A model generated the notes under the pieces. The model was not told the DNA's origin. It made no database searches and saw nothing but the letters and a program-made list of their open reading frames with translations. Shown piece after piece: positions 10,864-21,810 of a DNA stretch of 64,000 nucleotides (the stretch's first letter is position 1; the number at the start of each line of letters is the position of its first letter). The stretch is from Ulota crispa (taxonomy: Eukaryota > Streptophyta > Bryopsida > Orthotrichales > Orthotrichaceae). The translations under genes and the position numbers were made by a program. The stretch spans positions 14,322,001 to 14,386,000 of the forward strand of contig OY987243.1 in assembly GCA_963920765.1 (NCBI GenBank), written 5' to 3'.

Positions 10864-11116
10864 TATGACAAGGGGTGCATAATTTTTTTTGGAAAGTCCT
10901 TAAAGTAGCTCAAATACGTCTGAACATAAGGCCATAGGGCGTTCGGGACATTCAGGGGTTAATTGGCACATTTTTTAATATTGTGTGCTAATTTAAGAGT
11001 TGCATTAGACTTTGAACGCTGAGCATGTAATTGTTATGTAAATTTATTAGAGGATGCTTTTGGGAACACGTAAATCAAGTAACCCTACTTCAATACTGCC
11101 TCCTCACTAAGTAGTA

Positions 11117-11691
11117 CTCCCTCTGTTTCACAAAAAACCCTATGTTTGAGAGTTTCTGAGGGGTTAAGAAAAATTAACAACAAATTGTAATTGAAAGTTA
11201 TTGGATATTAGGTTTAAACTATTCAAAACACAATTTTGATTTTTTTAGAATTAAGGTTTTCTAAAAAGGAAAGGAAATAAGTGCCAAAGTTTTGAAATTT
11301 CAAGTGTTTTGTTATTGTTTTCAATAAGTAGTAAAATGATTGATATGAAGCGTGTCAATGCAATTGTAAGTAAAGAACAAGTTAACCTAATTGCCCAAGT
11401 TGTCCCATTTACAAAAAACCAAATCTTATTGTTGATATTATTAATGATTCTAGCTTAATGATAAGCACAATTTGCAAAAAAAATCACTATATCAAGTTTG
11501 TAATACTAACATTAGCAATCAATGAGCATAAAAAGCCCAAAATATCACCAAACTTGTGAAGTAGTTGATTTTCATTTTAGAGATAAGCATAGGTTTTTTT
11601 TAAAACAAAAATTAAGTCAATAGACAAATATAGGTTTTTTTTAAAACAAAAAATAAGTCAAAATACGGGGTTTTTTCAGAAATAGAGGGAG
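11117..11691. mobile_element. Stowaway-like MITE, 575 bp, TA target site
   Basis: The left end reads TA-CTCCCTCTGTTTCACAAAA; the right end, reverse complemented, reads TA-CTCCCTCTATTTCTGAAAA. This is the CTCCCTC(Y)GTTTC terminus known from plant Stowaway (Tc1/Mariner-type) MITEs, and TA duplications flank it (11115-11116 and 11692-11693). Near the right end a segment beginning TAGGTTTTTTTTAAAACAAA is duplicated in tandem. Confidence 0.88.
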
Positions 11692-11822
11692 TATACATGA
11701 AAGTTATGAATTATTTTATAGTTAAACCACTTGGCATTGGAACAATATAGTAAGGTATGATATCTAATTGCAACACCTTGGCTTAGGTGTGATACTTCAT
11801 AATTCTCTGTTAATTACATAAG

Positions 11823-12342
11823 TACCGTAGTGTGACATGGGTTTTGTTTTTGCAAAGACAAAATAATTATTATTTTTGAATGAAGAGGTTCATTTTTGTT
11901 TAAATGGAATAATGATGATTTTGTTTTTGTAAGTACATAATTATTAGATTTTTTGTCATACATTCAATTTGAATAATATATTGCGTCCTTTCAAATTTAA
12001 AGGGACAATCAAAAAGTGGTTGATTTCTTATAATGTTTACAATGAATGAAAATGGAGTTGGTTTGACGGTTTTTAATTGAATTGGTAACGGTTGCAAGTA
12101 GTGGTTCATTTATTTGCTTTTATCAGCCTACCAAACTTATTTGAATATATATATCGGTATGCAATGTACTACAATGGATTTATTAAAAATATTTTGTGTT
12201 GCCATAGGACAATTACTAAACTTTTTGCCATATCTCTTACAAATTTATTACAAATTTTGTTATTTGTACCCTAACATTTTTTGGAAATTTGTGTTTTTCA
12301 TTTTTGAAATAATAAAAAACAAACCCCATGTCACACTACGGT
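11823..12342. mobile_element. MITE with 28-bp terminal inverted repeats, 520 bp
   Basis: Left TACCGTAGTGTGACATGGG and right CCCATGTCACACTACGGTA are perfect reverse complements, and the match continues with minor differences through a T-rich GTTTTTG segment. TA lies at both outer ends, consistent with a TA target site. The interior has no ORF of note. The family is not recognised. Confidence 0.85.
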
Positions 12343-12383
12343 ATATTGCAGTAGGTGCTAAGGTTGGATGCAGTCCTTTTGGA

Positions 12384-12614
12384 TTAACCCTTGAAGGGCC
12401 ATTGTGCTTTGGAGCTACAGTACCAAATATGGTCGCCACCAATGTTCAAAACTTTGAATTAGGTGAAAATTAAGTGTTCCAACCATACATATTAAAGGGT
12501 TGTATGATGGGAGGTGCATAATTTTTTTGAAAAACCCTCAAAGTAGCTCAAATATGTCTGAACATACGGCCAAACATATGGCCACAAAGGGCATTCGGGA
12601 CGTTTAGGGGTTAA
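12384..12614 (+). mobile_element. TTAA-flanked MITE, 231 bp, single-unit form
   Basis: It runs from TTAA-CCCTTGAAGGGCC to ACGTTTAGGGG-TTAA. It is the compact relative of the minisatellite-bearing copy at 9917-10962 and holds one CCATACATATTAAAGGGTTG unit, in which CAACC and GGTTG can pair as a small stem. A third, incomplete, reverse-oriented relative ends at 40168. Confidence 0.9.
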
Positions 12615-13938
12615 AGGAACAGAAATTTTGGTTGATGGTAGAATAGGTTTTCAAGTAGAAGATGTTTTAGAATTCTTTTGGTTTTCTAAAAAGGCCAACA
12701 CACAAGCAAATTTTGTTTTTCACAAAAGTTAGCCATGGGAGAAGGTTTGAGCATCTTCTGTAAAGAAATGTCGTACCTTCCTTTATTTTATCTTTCATAT
12801 CTTATGTTGTTCTTGTGATTGTTACCTTTGGTGCACCTTAAAATACTGTAATCCATACAAAGAAAAACTATTGGGAACTACTTAATTGTTGCATCTTGCA
12901 AATTCTCTTATTTCTCGAAGTATTGCAAGTTAGCCTTGTTAGCATGAGACACACTAATTGAAACAATTTATGTAGTACAATTCTAGAGTTGTAGAACGTT
13001 AATTAGTAAGGCTTGAAGTTTTCTACAGAAGTTGACTATTTTTGTAAATTTTTGGCTCAAAAAACTTAACAAATAAGACCAATAGTGAAGGTGAAGTTGA
13101 CATTTACAATTTCATTAGCAAAGAAATTAATCACAGAGACACCTGGCAGTCAGTTGGACAAAGGCTTGGATTAAGCGGTCGCACAAAAACAAAAACTGGG
13201 CCCTTAGTTACTGTGCTTGGATATAAGTTAAATCCCAACTCAATTCCATCGTTGAATAATGTTATGGAAGGAATGAAAATTTTAAAACAATAATTTCACA
13301 CACATGCACACAAGCTTTGTGGAAATAATCTTTTAGACCACCACAAGATTCCGTTGCACCCAAAAAGTGATTTCTACCAACACTGTATTCCTTGGAATTC
13401 CGGAAATGCTTTATCAAAGTTTGCTGCATCAATGGCAGTGCAACAGTGCAACGCGTGGTAAGCTTAGGCAGAATCAAACGAGCTCTCCTCAAAACCATGA
13501 GACATTCTTCACCGAGTTGAATCGTCTGAAGGCCGGGCCACACAGGCCAGAACATGCGTTCGAAATCGGCATTTTGTAAAAAACAGGTAGCTAAGTTACT
13601 AGATTGTGTAAAAGCAGATTCTTTGACTTTCATAGGACCCACTTATTTGGTTTGTTCAAAATTGTCAATTTTGAGAGTTCACAAATCGGCGTCTCAAACC
13701 TTCTGCCCTAGAATGGTGGAGATGTCATCTTTAGGTGAACAACAGATGAAAAGTTGGAAAAGTATTTGTCTCCCAGTTTTCCAAAAATACAAGTTACTCT
13801 TCATCTATTTCAAACCGCTGATTTTGTGCGTGTGTGGCCTCGGCATTAGTCATAGGAGGAGGTTATTGAGTTTCACCGGGTAAAATCCTTAATTTCTCAT
13901 TATTTTCTGATTTTTCACATGCCTACAATAACATAAAG
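12615..13938. other. Intergenic, no supported gene
   Basis: A minus-strand open stretch at 13262-13642 (126 codons) overlaps a slightly G+C-richer patch, but no motif is recognisable. The 19-bp word GGCCACACAGGCCAGAACA at 13536 recurs with one change at 28218, suggesting an unnamed repeat. Confidence 0.35.
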
Positions 13939-14260
13939 GGAAAATTTTATGCATACTCCTGAACTTTACCAAAGTTTGCAATACTTGTATAGATACCCCC
14001 AGTTTTGCAAAAATTGCATAGATACCCTTGGATCATGACTTTCAAGTGTTTGTTTTGTTGTGCACTTTACTTCCTTTGTGACCAATGTTGAAGCAAGGAG
14101 TGTAATAGAACAAAAAAGAAGTAACATGCGCTCAAAGGGAGAAAAAGTGTCAACAAAGGCCTAAAAATTATGGTCAAAAGGTATTTGTGCTATTTTGCAA
14201 AACCAAAAGTTTCTTTACAAATATTGCAAACTTCAAGGATACCCATGAAATTTTTTTTCT
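13939..14260. mobile_element. Foldback MITE, 322 bp, same family as the ITPK intron copy
   Basis: The left arm has AAGTTTGCAATACTTG and ATAGATACCCCC; the right arm has ACAAATATTGCAAACTT and GGATACCCATGAAATTTT, its reverse complement with scattered differences. Arm order, the ACCCTTGGATCATGA word and total length match the element at 8449-8772. Confidence 0.8.
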
Positions 14261-15254
14261 AATATAGGTACAGTTTTTATTTTATTTTTTGAATTGATTA
14301 GTATTGATCTTGTAGTTTCAAAGTTCAACCAATATTTTTTGCATTTTGACCCACTAATGGGACACTAATTGCGGATTTCTCCCAAACACTAATCAAAAGT
14401 TTTTTGGAGCCTAGTAGATCTCAATCCTTGCCTCTCATTGGGCCTTTAATTGCTTTAATTTTTGAAATAAGCCTCAAGGTTTTACTAATGGGAGGCCCTC
14501 AATACATCCTATGCGGCTATGCCCAAGTGAGCAAGTCCTACCTCAATATGAGATTCCAAACATGTTGGGTTATACATGATAAACAAAAAGAAACAGGAAA
14601 GAAGGCTTTAAAAAAATTTACGCAAAAGAAGTGGTTGGGTTTGGTTTCAAAGTTGAGTAGAGAAAAACATTCAACCAAGCTCTTGAGGAAAGTCTCACCT
14701 TCTTGGCATCAAAACTTCTAAATTTAGGTGTTACTACGTAGGCATGTTTTTGATGAACCACAACATGGGACTTGGGACACAGTGCAAATTGTCAAGTTTC
14801 AACTTTTTTTTCTTGACTAGTTTGATTCATAAATTTCAGTTGGTCATGGGATGTATTGCAAGCCATCTCTAAGAGTTTAGCCAAAATATACAAAAAAAAA
14901 ATGGCCTATTTTTTGGTAGGCAAGTCCAACAAAGCAAGTTTTCTTTGAGAGCCACATAAAAGATACAATGGACACTCAAATGTGTTGTAAGAAGTGTGAA
15001 GAGAAGGGACACAATATATACATGCACATGTGAGCAATGCTCTTGATGAGGTTTACATGTTATTGATAGTGATAAAGTCATTAAAGTGGAATGAGCAAGA
15101 TCAACTGACATTCAATGGTAACTTAGCACTAGACAAAAGACATACAATAGGGGGCTTCAAACATCACTCCTAATGTGATTCACGTTAGGAGTGAATTCCA
15201 AAAATTCACCTTTGCGCAGCTCATCATACCCTTGACTTGTGCACAAAACCCTAC
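14261..15254. other. Intergenic, no supported gene
   Basis: A 105-codon open stretch at 14404-14721 (+) has no recognisable domain. A short perfect hairpin, CACTCCTAA...TTAGGAGTG, lies near 15163-15191. Nothing else stands out. Confidence 0.35.
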
Positions 15255-15660
15255 TTAACCCCTAAAGAACCAAGCCCTTTTTTTGTGAAAATCATTGAAA
15301 ACTACCACTTCTAGGAGGTTTGGTAAAAAGAGCTTTTAGGTTTTGTTTTTAAGAAATCCAACCATAGGATCTTGCCCCAAACTAGAAGAAGTACTTGTGG
15401 GAAGAAAATCAGCATCATTCTAGGGGTGAAATGTTTACATTTAAAGTGAAAAAAAAGTTTTTTTCCATGCTACCCAAAAATTTCAGAAGCATTTTACCAC
15501 TATTATAATAAAAAAATTGCTCTACCCAAAGTTGCGCTTCATTTTTTCCATGTAGAAAATCAAGCTAGGTATGTATGGGAGAATTTTCATATCAATTGGA
15601 ATTATACAACACATGGGAAAAAATAGTAAGTAAAAATAAGTAGAGAATGAGTCAAATCAA
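15255..15660 (+). mobile_element. TTAA element, left part only (0.94-kb family)
   Basis: It starts TTAA-CCCCTAAAGAACCAAG and follows the copy at 20391 through GATCTTGCCC, AGAAGAGGTACTT, and the CACATGGG...GTAAGTAAAAA stretch. It stops matching after AGAGAATGAGTCAAA at about 15655. The right half is missing, apparently lost where the next repeat begins. Confidence 0.8.
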
Positions 15661-16289
15661 AACCAACTATTTTGGAGCCAAGGAATCCAATGGCATTGTT
15701 TGTTTGTTTGTTGTTTGGAGCTATGCTCCAAAAGTTATCAGTTTTTCATCAAGATTTCATCCATTTTGAGATTTTCTTAAATTTTAGGTAGATTTCAAGG
15801 AATCCAGGGATCTCCTAGATAAAGGGCCGAGAGGCCCTCCCAAAAATGTATAAAAGAGGCCCACCTCCTTGCAAAAGGGGGCTGGTCACCATCTCTTACA
15901 ATCATTTCCGTCACTTTCATTAGTAATCTCTAGCCTTTTTCCCACTTCTCTTGTCCTTGAGCTCTCTTGTGTCTCACCCTTAGTAGAGTTCTTCTCTTTG
16001 CAATTAGTTAGAGTCTTTGGGTTGGAGGTGTTGGTACTTCCAAACATTTAGGGGGAATTAGCATTGGTTATCATTTGGTCATACTAACCCCTAGGAAGTT
16101 GGATTATGACATGGCAATGCTGCTCTTCCATACTTCTTAGAAGTCCTAGTTAGTGTTGTGGTTGTTAAAGTGGTTATTAGAGTCCCATAGTTAGGATAGG
16201 TCCCTTGCCTTAAGCTTTCCATTTCCCACTTTCCACCGTTACCAAAAACCAAGCCTCACTTCACCACCGTATCAAATTTTGTAGCATTC

Positions 16290-16960
16290 TCACAGGCTCT
16301 CCGAGCGCTCACCTTGCAGCCAATTCTCACTAATTTTTTCTTGAGAGCCTTTAGCAGCCAATTCTCATCTCTTTGAGCTAAGGCCCTGCCTCTGAGAGCT
16401 TAGATTTTGCAACATTCTTTCAGCCTCTCACAAGAGCTCAAACCAGTAGTCAATTCTCACTAGTTTCCTCTGAGCTCACATCCCACAGACAATCCTCACC
16501 TCTCACAAATTGAGGTCTTGCCTCCAAGAGCTCAAATTCCACAGCAGTCTTCTAGCCTCCTCCAAAAGCCCAAATCCCGCAGTCACTCCTCCACTCTCTC
16601 CAAGAGCTCACTAGTAGGTAATTCTTACTATTTTCCCCGTGAAGCTCACTCGGCAGCCAATTCTCACCTCTCACAAGCTAAATTCTTGCCTTCAAAATCT
16701 CAGATTCTGTAGCCTTTCCTAGCCTCTCCAAGAGCTCAACCAGTAGCTAAATCTTGCTAGATTTTTCCCAAGAATATTTGGTAGCCAATTTTTACCTCTA
16801 CGAGCTGAGTCCGTGCCTCCAAATGCTCAGCTTCCAAAGCCGCTCCCAGCCTCTCCAAGAACTCAACAAGCAGTCAGTCCTCACTAGTTCCCCGTGACCC
16901 CCCCCCATTAGCCAATTCTCATTTCTACAAGCTAAGCGGGGAATGCTATTTCATGAGCGG
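16290..16960. repeat. Degenerate CT-rich tandem repeats, about 130-bp unit
   Basis: Recurring phrases include AGCCTCTCCAAGAGCTCAA, AGCCAATTCTCA and CACTAGTTTCC. They come in the same order about five times, with many differences between units. A Mutator-like MITE is inserted near the right end. A related zone in opposite orientation lies at about 50.9-52.1 kb. Confidence 0.7.
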
Positions 16961-17179
16961 GTATCCATGAGTAGTGAGCAGTGAGCCAAGATTTTTTTTC
17001 AAAACACTCAGTTTCACCTATAATTGTGTACATAGGGCCCTATAATTGTACATTTTAAACTTTTATCTTTTGAGAAACTTGTCTTTTTTTAGTTTTTTCA
17101 TTGATTTGGAGATCTAAAATTAATTCTTGCTCACCAAATCTTGGCTCACCATTTTACGCTCACAAAATAGCGTCGTCCC
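16938..17179. mobile_element. Mutator-like MITE, 242 bp, perfect 9-bp TSD
   Basis: The ends are GGGAATGCTATTTCATGAGC and ...GCTCACAAAATAGCGTCGTCCC in inverted relation. The exact 9-bp direct repeat AAGCTAAGC flanks it (16929-16937 and 17180-17188). Nine-base duplications are characteristic of Mutator-like elements. A longer relative is at 35841-36415; both share TTTTTTCATTGAT and TTCTTGCTCAC near the right end. Confidence 0.92.
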
Positions 17180-18320
17180 AAGCTAAGCCATGTCTTCAAA
17201 AGTTCAAATCTGTAGCATCAAAGACGGAAGGCTAATTGACAGTGACGACCCCGCCTCCGATACCTAGTAGTACCCGGAAGTCAATCGGTGGCACCCAGTG
17301 GGGCCTAGTCCCCTCTCCCATCTTCAAACCAGCCTTTGAGGCTTGCCTCTAGGACTAGGGTAAAAAGACAAAAGGAAATTATCAAGAAGAACAAGGTCTC
17401 CAACTTTGGGTTTCCTCCCCCTCCAACTCTCTTTGCTTTCATAACTACTACCTAAACTATTAAACTGGGTTTGAATGGAAACCCATAAACTCCAATATAC
17501 TTCATAGTGGGCTTTTGTTTGCATCATAATTTGGGTATGGAGTAGCAAACTGTCATATTAGTAAACAAATAGTTCCATTGTGCCATTTCTGACACTATTG
17601 AGATTAGTTAAAGGGAATTGAGGCAATTCTTGTTCCTTTCTTTGGCTCTCATGCTATGTTGTGACTATTCATCACAACCATGTAGTGAAAATTGCTCCAA
17701 GGGTGAGGTTGGGTCAAACTGCCCACCAGTATGTTGTAATTATTTGTCTTTAAACTACTTATAACTTACCGCCAATCACACGCACATCCAAAGAAGAACA
17801 AAGGTCGTCAATGATCAAGTTGAGGGGTATGTAGAATCCCACGACAATGTATGATCACCTTTATTTTCCAATTCCCTATGTAATTTTGGTCTTTAACTCA
17901 TTAGATAAATTACCTTGCTTCACTTATCACTTTCAATTGTAGAATTATTAGAAAGATCCATTGCTTGGAATGCATCTTTAGTTGGAAATCTACAATCCAA
18001 ACCACCCTTTTATGTTTTCTTGTTTTTAGCTCATTCTCCAACCTACCCAAGGTTAAAGCTTTGAATCTAGTTGTGCTTGAGCTAGCCTCTTAAAGGGAGG
18101 TTTAAGCACTCACAACACCTTAGGAGGCTGAAGTTGCTCTCCAAAAGGTGGATGGTGTGGTATATTTTGGAAGGCTGATCCGGATTAAGTACTCCTATAC
18201 AATTAGAGATTCTCCAATTAGAGATTCTCCTAGTTCCATTCTTCAGTTGCTTCGTGACATTGCGGAACAGACACAACAGGATAGGCAAAATATTGGAAAA
18301 ACTTCATAGCACAGGAAAAC

Positions 18321-19454
18321 TCAACACGTGGCTATATGATTAGGTTGTTGTTGTATTAGCTATAACCCTCAAGTAATCATAACTCTCACTTCCAAGATCA
18401 AGAAGTTGATGAGGAGTCTATTTAGCTTCTTTGTCTGTTTAGCTTCTTTTTTAGTATCATGTGTGAGTGGAATATATATGTGTATCACATTGAGTTGTTT
18501 AGTGCATGTCTATGTAGCTGTAGTGAGCTTAATACTATGCATTAATTAGTACAATGACAACTTGTGTAAACTACTACTTACAGAATAAAGGGTGATTGCT
18601 TGAAGTAGATGATTTGTTGTTTGTTTCCTAATATGCTTAGTGGTACACAAGCTTAGAAAAATTTCAAAACAGAAGGCGCAGTACAACATCGCAAAAGTCA
18701 CCAAACATGCGCACTGAGATAAGAAACAAGCGCATTGGAACAGGGAAAAGGTGCAACAGTTAGAGATGGAAGTCCAATCATGTACAAAGTAGATGCAACA
18801 CTTAGAGATGTAAGTCTAATAGTGTACAAAGAGAGTCCAAGACTATATGAGGAAGTACATGGCAAATGAAAAAGATATGGCCACGTTGGCAATCCCATGC
18901 ATTAACCTGGTGGCAGGTATTTTATTCATAATTATATAATTTTTTTCATCATTTGTTTTTCAGGTTTTATAATTTTTCATTTTTATCAACAGTTTTTCTA
19001 AATTTTTCAAGTGAAACTCTTTACTGGATAATTGGGATGGTGAATGAATTGACGCCAACGAAGAAGAAGTTGAGCGTGTCAAGCTCAACAATTTGCAAAA
19101 AAATCCTCAAAGATCTGGCACTGGTTCCATGTGCGGCAATGTTCCATACCCGGGTGAATCACTTAGTGCATTTTAGAATTGACCTGTGACATAACATAGC
19201 AAGGATTTTATTCATTTGAGAAAAAAATTATAATGAATTTACAAATAAAAAAGAGAACATTCAAAGTACTAAATCTAATATAAATAATGTAGGTATACTA
19301 CAAATCTAAGACATTATTTTATTTACAACTTATATAGAGGCACAAGATTTGGCGTTATCCTATGTACAAGACTATATCTAGTATGGATCTGTACATGCAT
19401 TTAGGTATTCAAAAGGCCATGTTGTATTAAATGTAAAGTCAAAGCAAAGGTGAC
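18321..19454. other. Intergenic, no supported gene
   Basis: AT-rich DNA. A 78-codon frame at 18953-19189 (+) has no recognisable motif, and I find no terminal repeats. Confidence 0.35.
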
Positions 19455-20394
19455 TTAACCCCTAAAGGCCTAGCTGTCCCCCGGGGGACAAATGGATTTT
19501 GGGCATGTACCTATAGCTAATCTAGTTTTTGTGATTTTTTTAATCTTTTATTAAAGGTGGGGAATTCCAAGACCTATGAAGGAGTCTAATTTTTTTTTGT
19601 CATTCTAAAATTTGACAAAGAAGTTATGCAAGAATTTTTGTTGCCCAAGGGAAGGAAGACAATCCGAGCAGCCCAAAAACTTCTTAAAATTTTTATTTTC
19701 CTAAAATAGAAATCTGAAATTGGTTCTTTAGATTTTTTCATATTTGGGATGCTTTGAATCATTCAACTTCAAATCGATGAGATGAAAGTTATGACATGTT
19801 TTAGTTTGTGGGTAGTTATGGATTCTCTACTCTAAAATAAACTTTGAAGTCCTTTATTTTCCACAATTTCAATATTTTGGAAAAAAAATAAACCTAAGGA
19901 AGTAGATTTTTTTTTTACAACATTATAACCGTTTGGATTTGTATTTCTCATTTCAATAATTAAATTCTTAACAATTTAGTGATTTGACTCATTATCTACC
20001 TCTTTTTACTTACTATTTTTCTCCATGTGATGTGTATTTCTAATTGATTTGAAAATTCTCCCACATATACCTAACTTGGTCTTTTACATGGAAAAAATAA
20101 ACCTCAACTTTGTGTAGAGTAATTTTTTTCATGTAAGAAGGGTCAAAGGCTTTTGAAATTTACTAGCAACAAGGAAAAAAACCCTTTCTCTTCACCTCAG
20201 ATGTAAACATCTCCCTCCTCTCCGTCTAGAATGACCTGATTTTTTCCCACAAGTACCTCTTGTAGTCTAAGGCAAGATCCTACAGGTGGATTTGCAAAAC
20301 AAATTTTATTTCTTAATATTCTACTCAATCCCCCCAGAGTGGCAATTAATAGTGACTTTCACTAGAAGAAAGGGCTTGGGTCTTTAGGGATTAA
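19455..20394 (-). mobile_element. TTAA element, subfamily B, reverse orientation
   Basis: Read on the minus strand it starts TTAA-TCCCTAAAGACCCAAG and ends ...TAGGCCTTTAGGGG-TTAA. Internal words AGGTCATTCTAGA and TTCCTTGTTGCTAG agree with the copy at 60590-61531, which defines a subfamily distinct from the copy that abuts it. The terminal TTAA at 20391-20394 is shared with the next element. Confidence 0.9.
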
Positions 20395-21328
20395 CCCCTA
20401 AAGGACCAAGCTTTTTTTGGGTGAAAATCACTAAAAACTACCACTTTTAGGAGGTTTCGTAAAAAGGGATTTTATGTTTTGTTTTTGGGAACTCCAACCA
20501 TAGGATCTTGCCCTAGACTAGAAGAGGTACTTTTGGGGAAAAAATCAGCTCATTCCGGATAGAGAGAAGTGAGATGTTTACATCTAAAGTGGAAAAAAGG
20601 TTTTTTTCCATGCTCCCCAAAAATTTCAGAAACCTTTGACCACTCTTATAACAAAAAAATTGCTCTACCCAAAGTTGCGCTTTATTTATCCCATGTAGGA
20701 GATCAAGTTAGGTATGTGTAGGAGAATTTTCAAATCAATTGGAACTATACAACACATGGGACAAATCAATAAATAAAAAGAAGTAGAGAATGAGTCAAAA
20801 CACTAAATTATTTAGAATTTAATAATTTGAAATGAAAAATGCAAATCCCAAATGTTATCTTGTTGTGATAAAAAATCCACTTCCTTTGGTTTAGTTTTTT
20901 TTCCAAAATATTGAAAATTGAGTAAAATAATGGACTTCAAAGTTTATTTTAGAGTGGAGAATCCCTATTTGCCCGCAAACAAAAACTCCTCATAACTTTC
21001 ATGTCATTGATTGAAATTGAATGTTTCAAAGCTTCTCACCTATGAAAAAAATCTAAAGAACCAATTTCAAACTCTTATTTTTTAAAATATAATTTTTAAA
21101 GAAGTTTTTGGGCTGCTCGGACAGGCAATCCTCCCCAAATTTTCATAAATTCATGCATAACTTCTTCATCAAATGTTAGAATGAAGAAAAAATTTGATGC
21201 CCACATAGATCTTTGAATTCCCCACCTTCCGAAAAAGTTTCAAAAAATCATACTAAGTAGTTTAGCCATAGGTACATGCCCAAAGTCCAACCTGTCCCCC
21301 AAAGGGACAATGGTCCTTTAGGGGTTAA
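20391..21328 (+). mobile_element. TTAA element, subfamily A, 938 bp
   Basis: TTAA-CCCCTAAAGGACCAAG on the left and ...AATGGTCCTTTAGGGG-TTAA on the right give 14-bp perfect terminal repeats (CCCCTAAAGGACCA). It is closest to 59537-60469 and to the partial copy at 15255. It meets the reverse-oriented subfamily B copy head to head at one TTAA. It has no ORF. Confidence 0.93.
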
Positions 21329-21810
21329 GGCTAACCGCAAACTCATGAGTGTCTCAAACTTTGGGCATGCAAGTGAACAAAAATAACTCACTAGTGAGCT
21401 GGGATCCTATGAGGTGAGAAACTCATACACTTGATTTTATGCTTGAAGCCCCCTAATGACTTTGTGTTGTGGTAATGCCCTTACTTGTAATTACTTTCAA
21501 ATTGTGCCTCTACTAAGGAATCCGTTTCAAGAATACCTTTCAAATTTTGCCCCTCTCTTATTATTTTATGATTGTGTATCCATATTTTTTTACATTTGCT
21601 AAAAGAACAATAGTGGGTGTCAAACCTGGCTATTTCCCACCCGACAAGTTTGGCTGGGTCCACCCCACAACTCAACCAATTTTTGAAGTTATAAGGCATG
21701 ATAACTTCATCACCCACCTGTAGAGGTGGTTGAAAACTTAAATTAGTTATGGGGTCTCTTTATAATAGTTATCAAGTGATCTTGTAGCTCTCTTCTAGAG
21801 CGAGACTGTG
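21329..21810 (-). other. Unassigned 78-codon minus-strand ORF
   Basis: The open frame at 21717-21481 (-) is preceded by CTCTACAG/GTGGGTGATG, which could be a splice acceptor. Its composition (several W, H and C) is protein-like, but I recognise no family and find no partner exon. It may be a gene relic or part of an unrecognised mobile element. Confidence 0.25.

Larger units (their letters stand above)
9917..10962 (+). mobile_element. TTAA-flanked MITE swollen by a 22-bp minisatellite
   Basis: The ends are TTAA-CCCCCGAAGGGCGGC and ...GTTCGGGACATTCAGGGG-TTAA. The outer parts match the 231-bp element at 12384-12614 almost base by base in order: GGAGCTAC(G/A)GTACCAAATA, then AAATTAAGTGTT, the motif CCATACATAT, then GTATGA, GGTGCATAATTTTTTT and GGGCGTTCGGGACA. 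Where the short element has one CCATACATAT...AGGGTTG unit, this copy has two arrays, about 14 and 16 units, split by about 170 bp of unrelated sequence. Confidence 0.9.
15661..18320 (+). mobile_element. Fossil LTR-type element (probable Ty3-like), broken
   Basis: This is a long decayed repeat. It has a TATAAAAG box at 15851, a CT-rich zone of degenerate tandem repeats at 16290-16960, and TGGCACCCAGTGGGGCC at 17289, which resembles the primer-binding region of plant Ty3/Gypsy elements. The stretch 17725-18120 matches the reverse complement of 49.9-50.28 kb, showing a multi-copy family. Neither terminal repeats nor outer limits are certain, and it looks broken and old. The class rests mainly on the primer-site-like word and the architecture. 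Confidence 0.4.

Noticed and set aside
9943-10913. Several long minus-strand open frames with a 22-residue repeat
   Set aside because: They are open in more than one frame and coincide exactly with the 22-bp minisatellite; the pattern follows from the unit and no start, promoter or domain supports a protein.
9917-10962. CRISPR-like appearance of regularly spaced direct repeats
   Set aside because: There are no unique spacers; units are contiguous, the genome is eukaryotic, and the array lies inside a MITE.
11155-11170. GGGGTTAA inside the Stowaway-like MITE as a TTAA-element end
   Set aside because: No partner left end and no internal similarity; the match is explained as chance within another element.
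13262-13642. 126-codon minus-strand frame
   Set aside because: No domain is visible and the overlapping plus-strand frame is equally open; not enough to call a gene.
14404-14721. 105-codon plus-strand frame
   Set aside because: No recognisable motif, AT-rich composition, and no splice or promoter context; I left it as intergenic.
17324-17548. Minus-strand frame with a KVGDLVLL word, like the tail of some integrases
   Set aside because: It is a single short word in a frame that runs opposite to the inferred orientation of the surrounding fossil, with no other matching motif.
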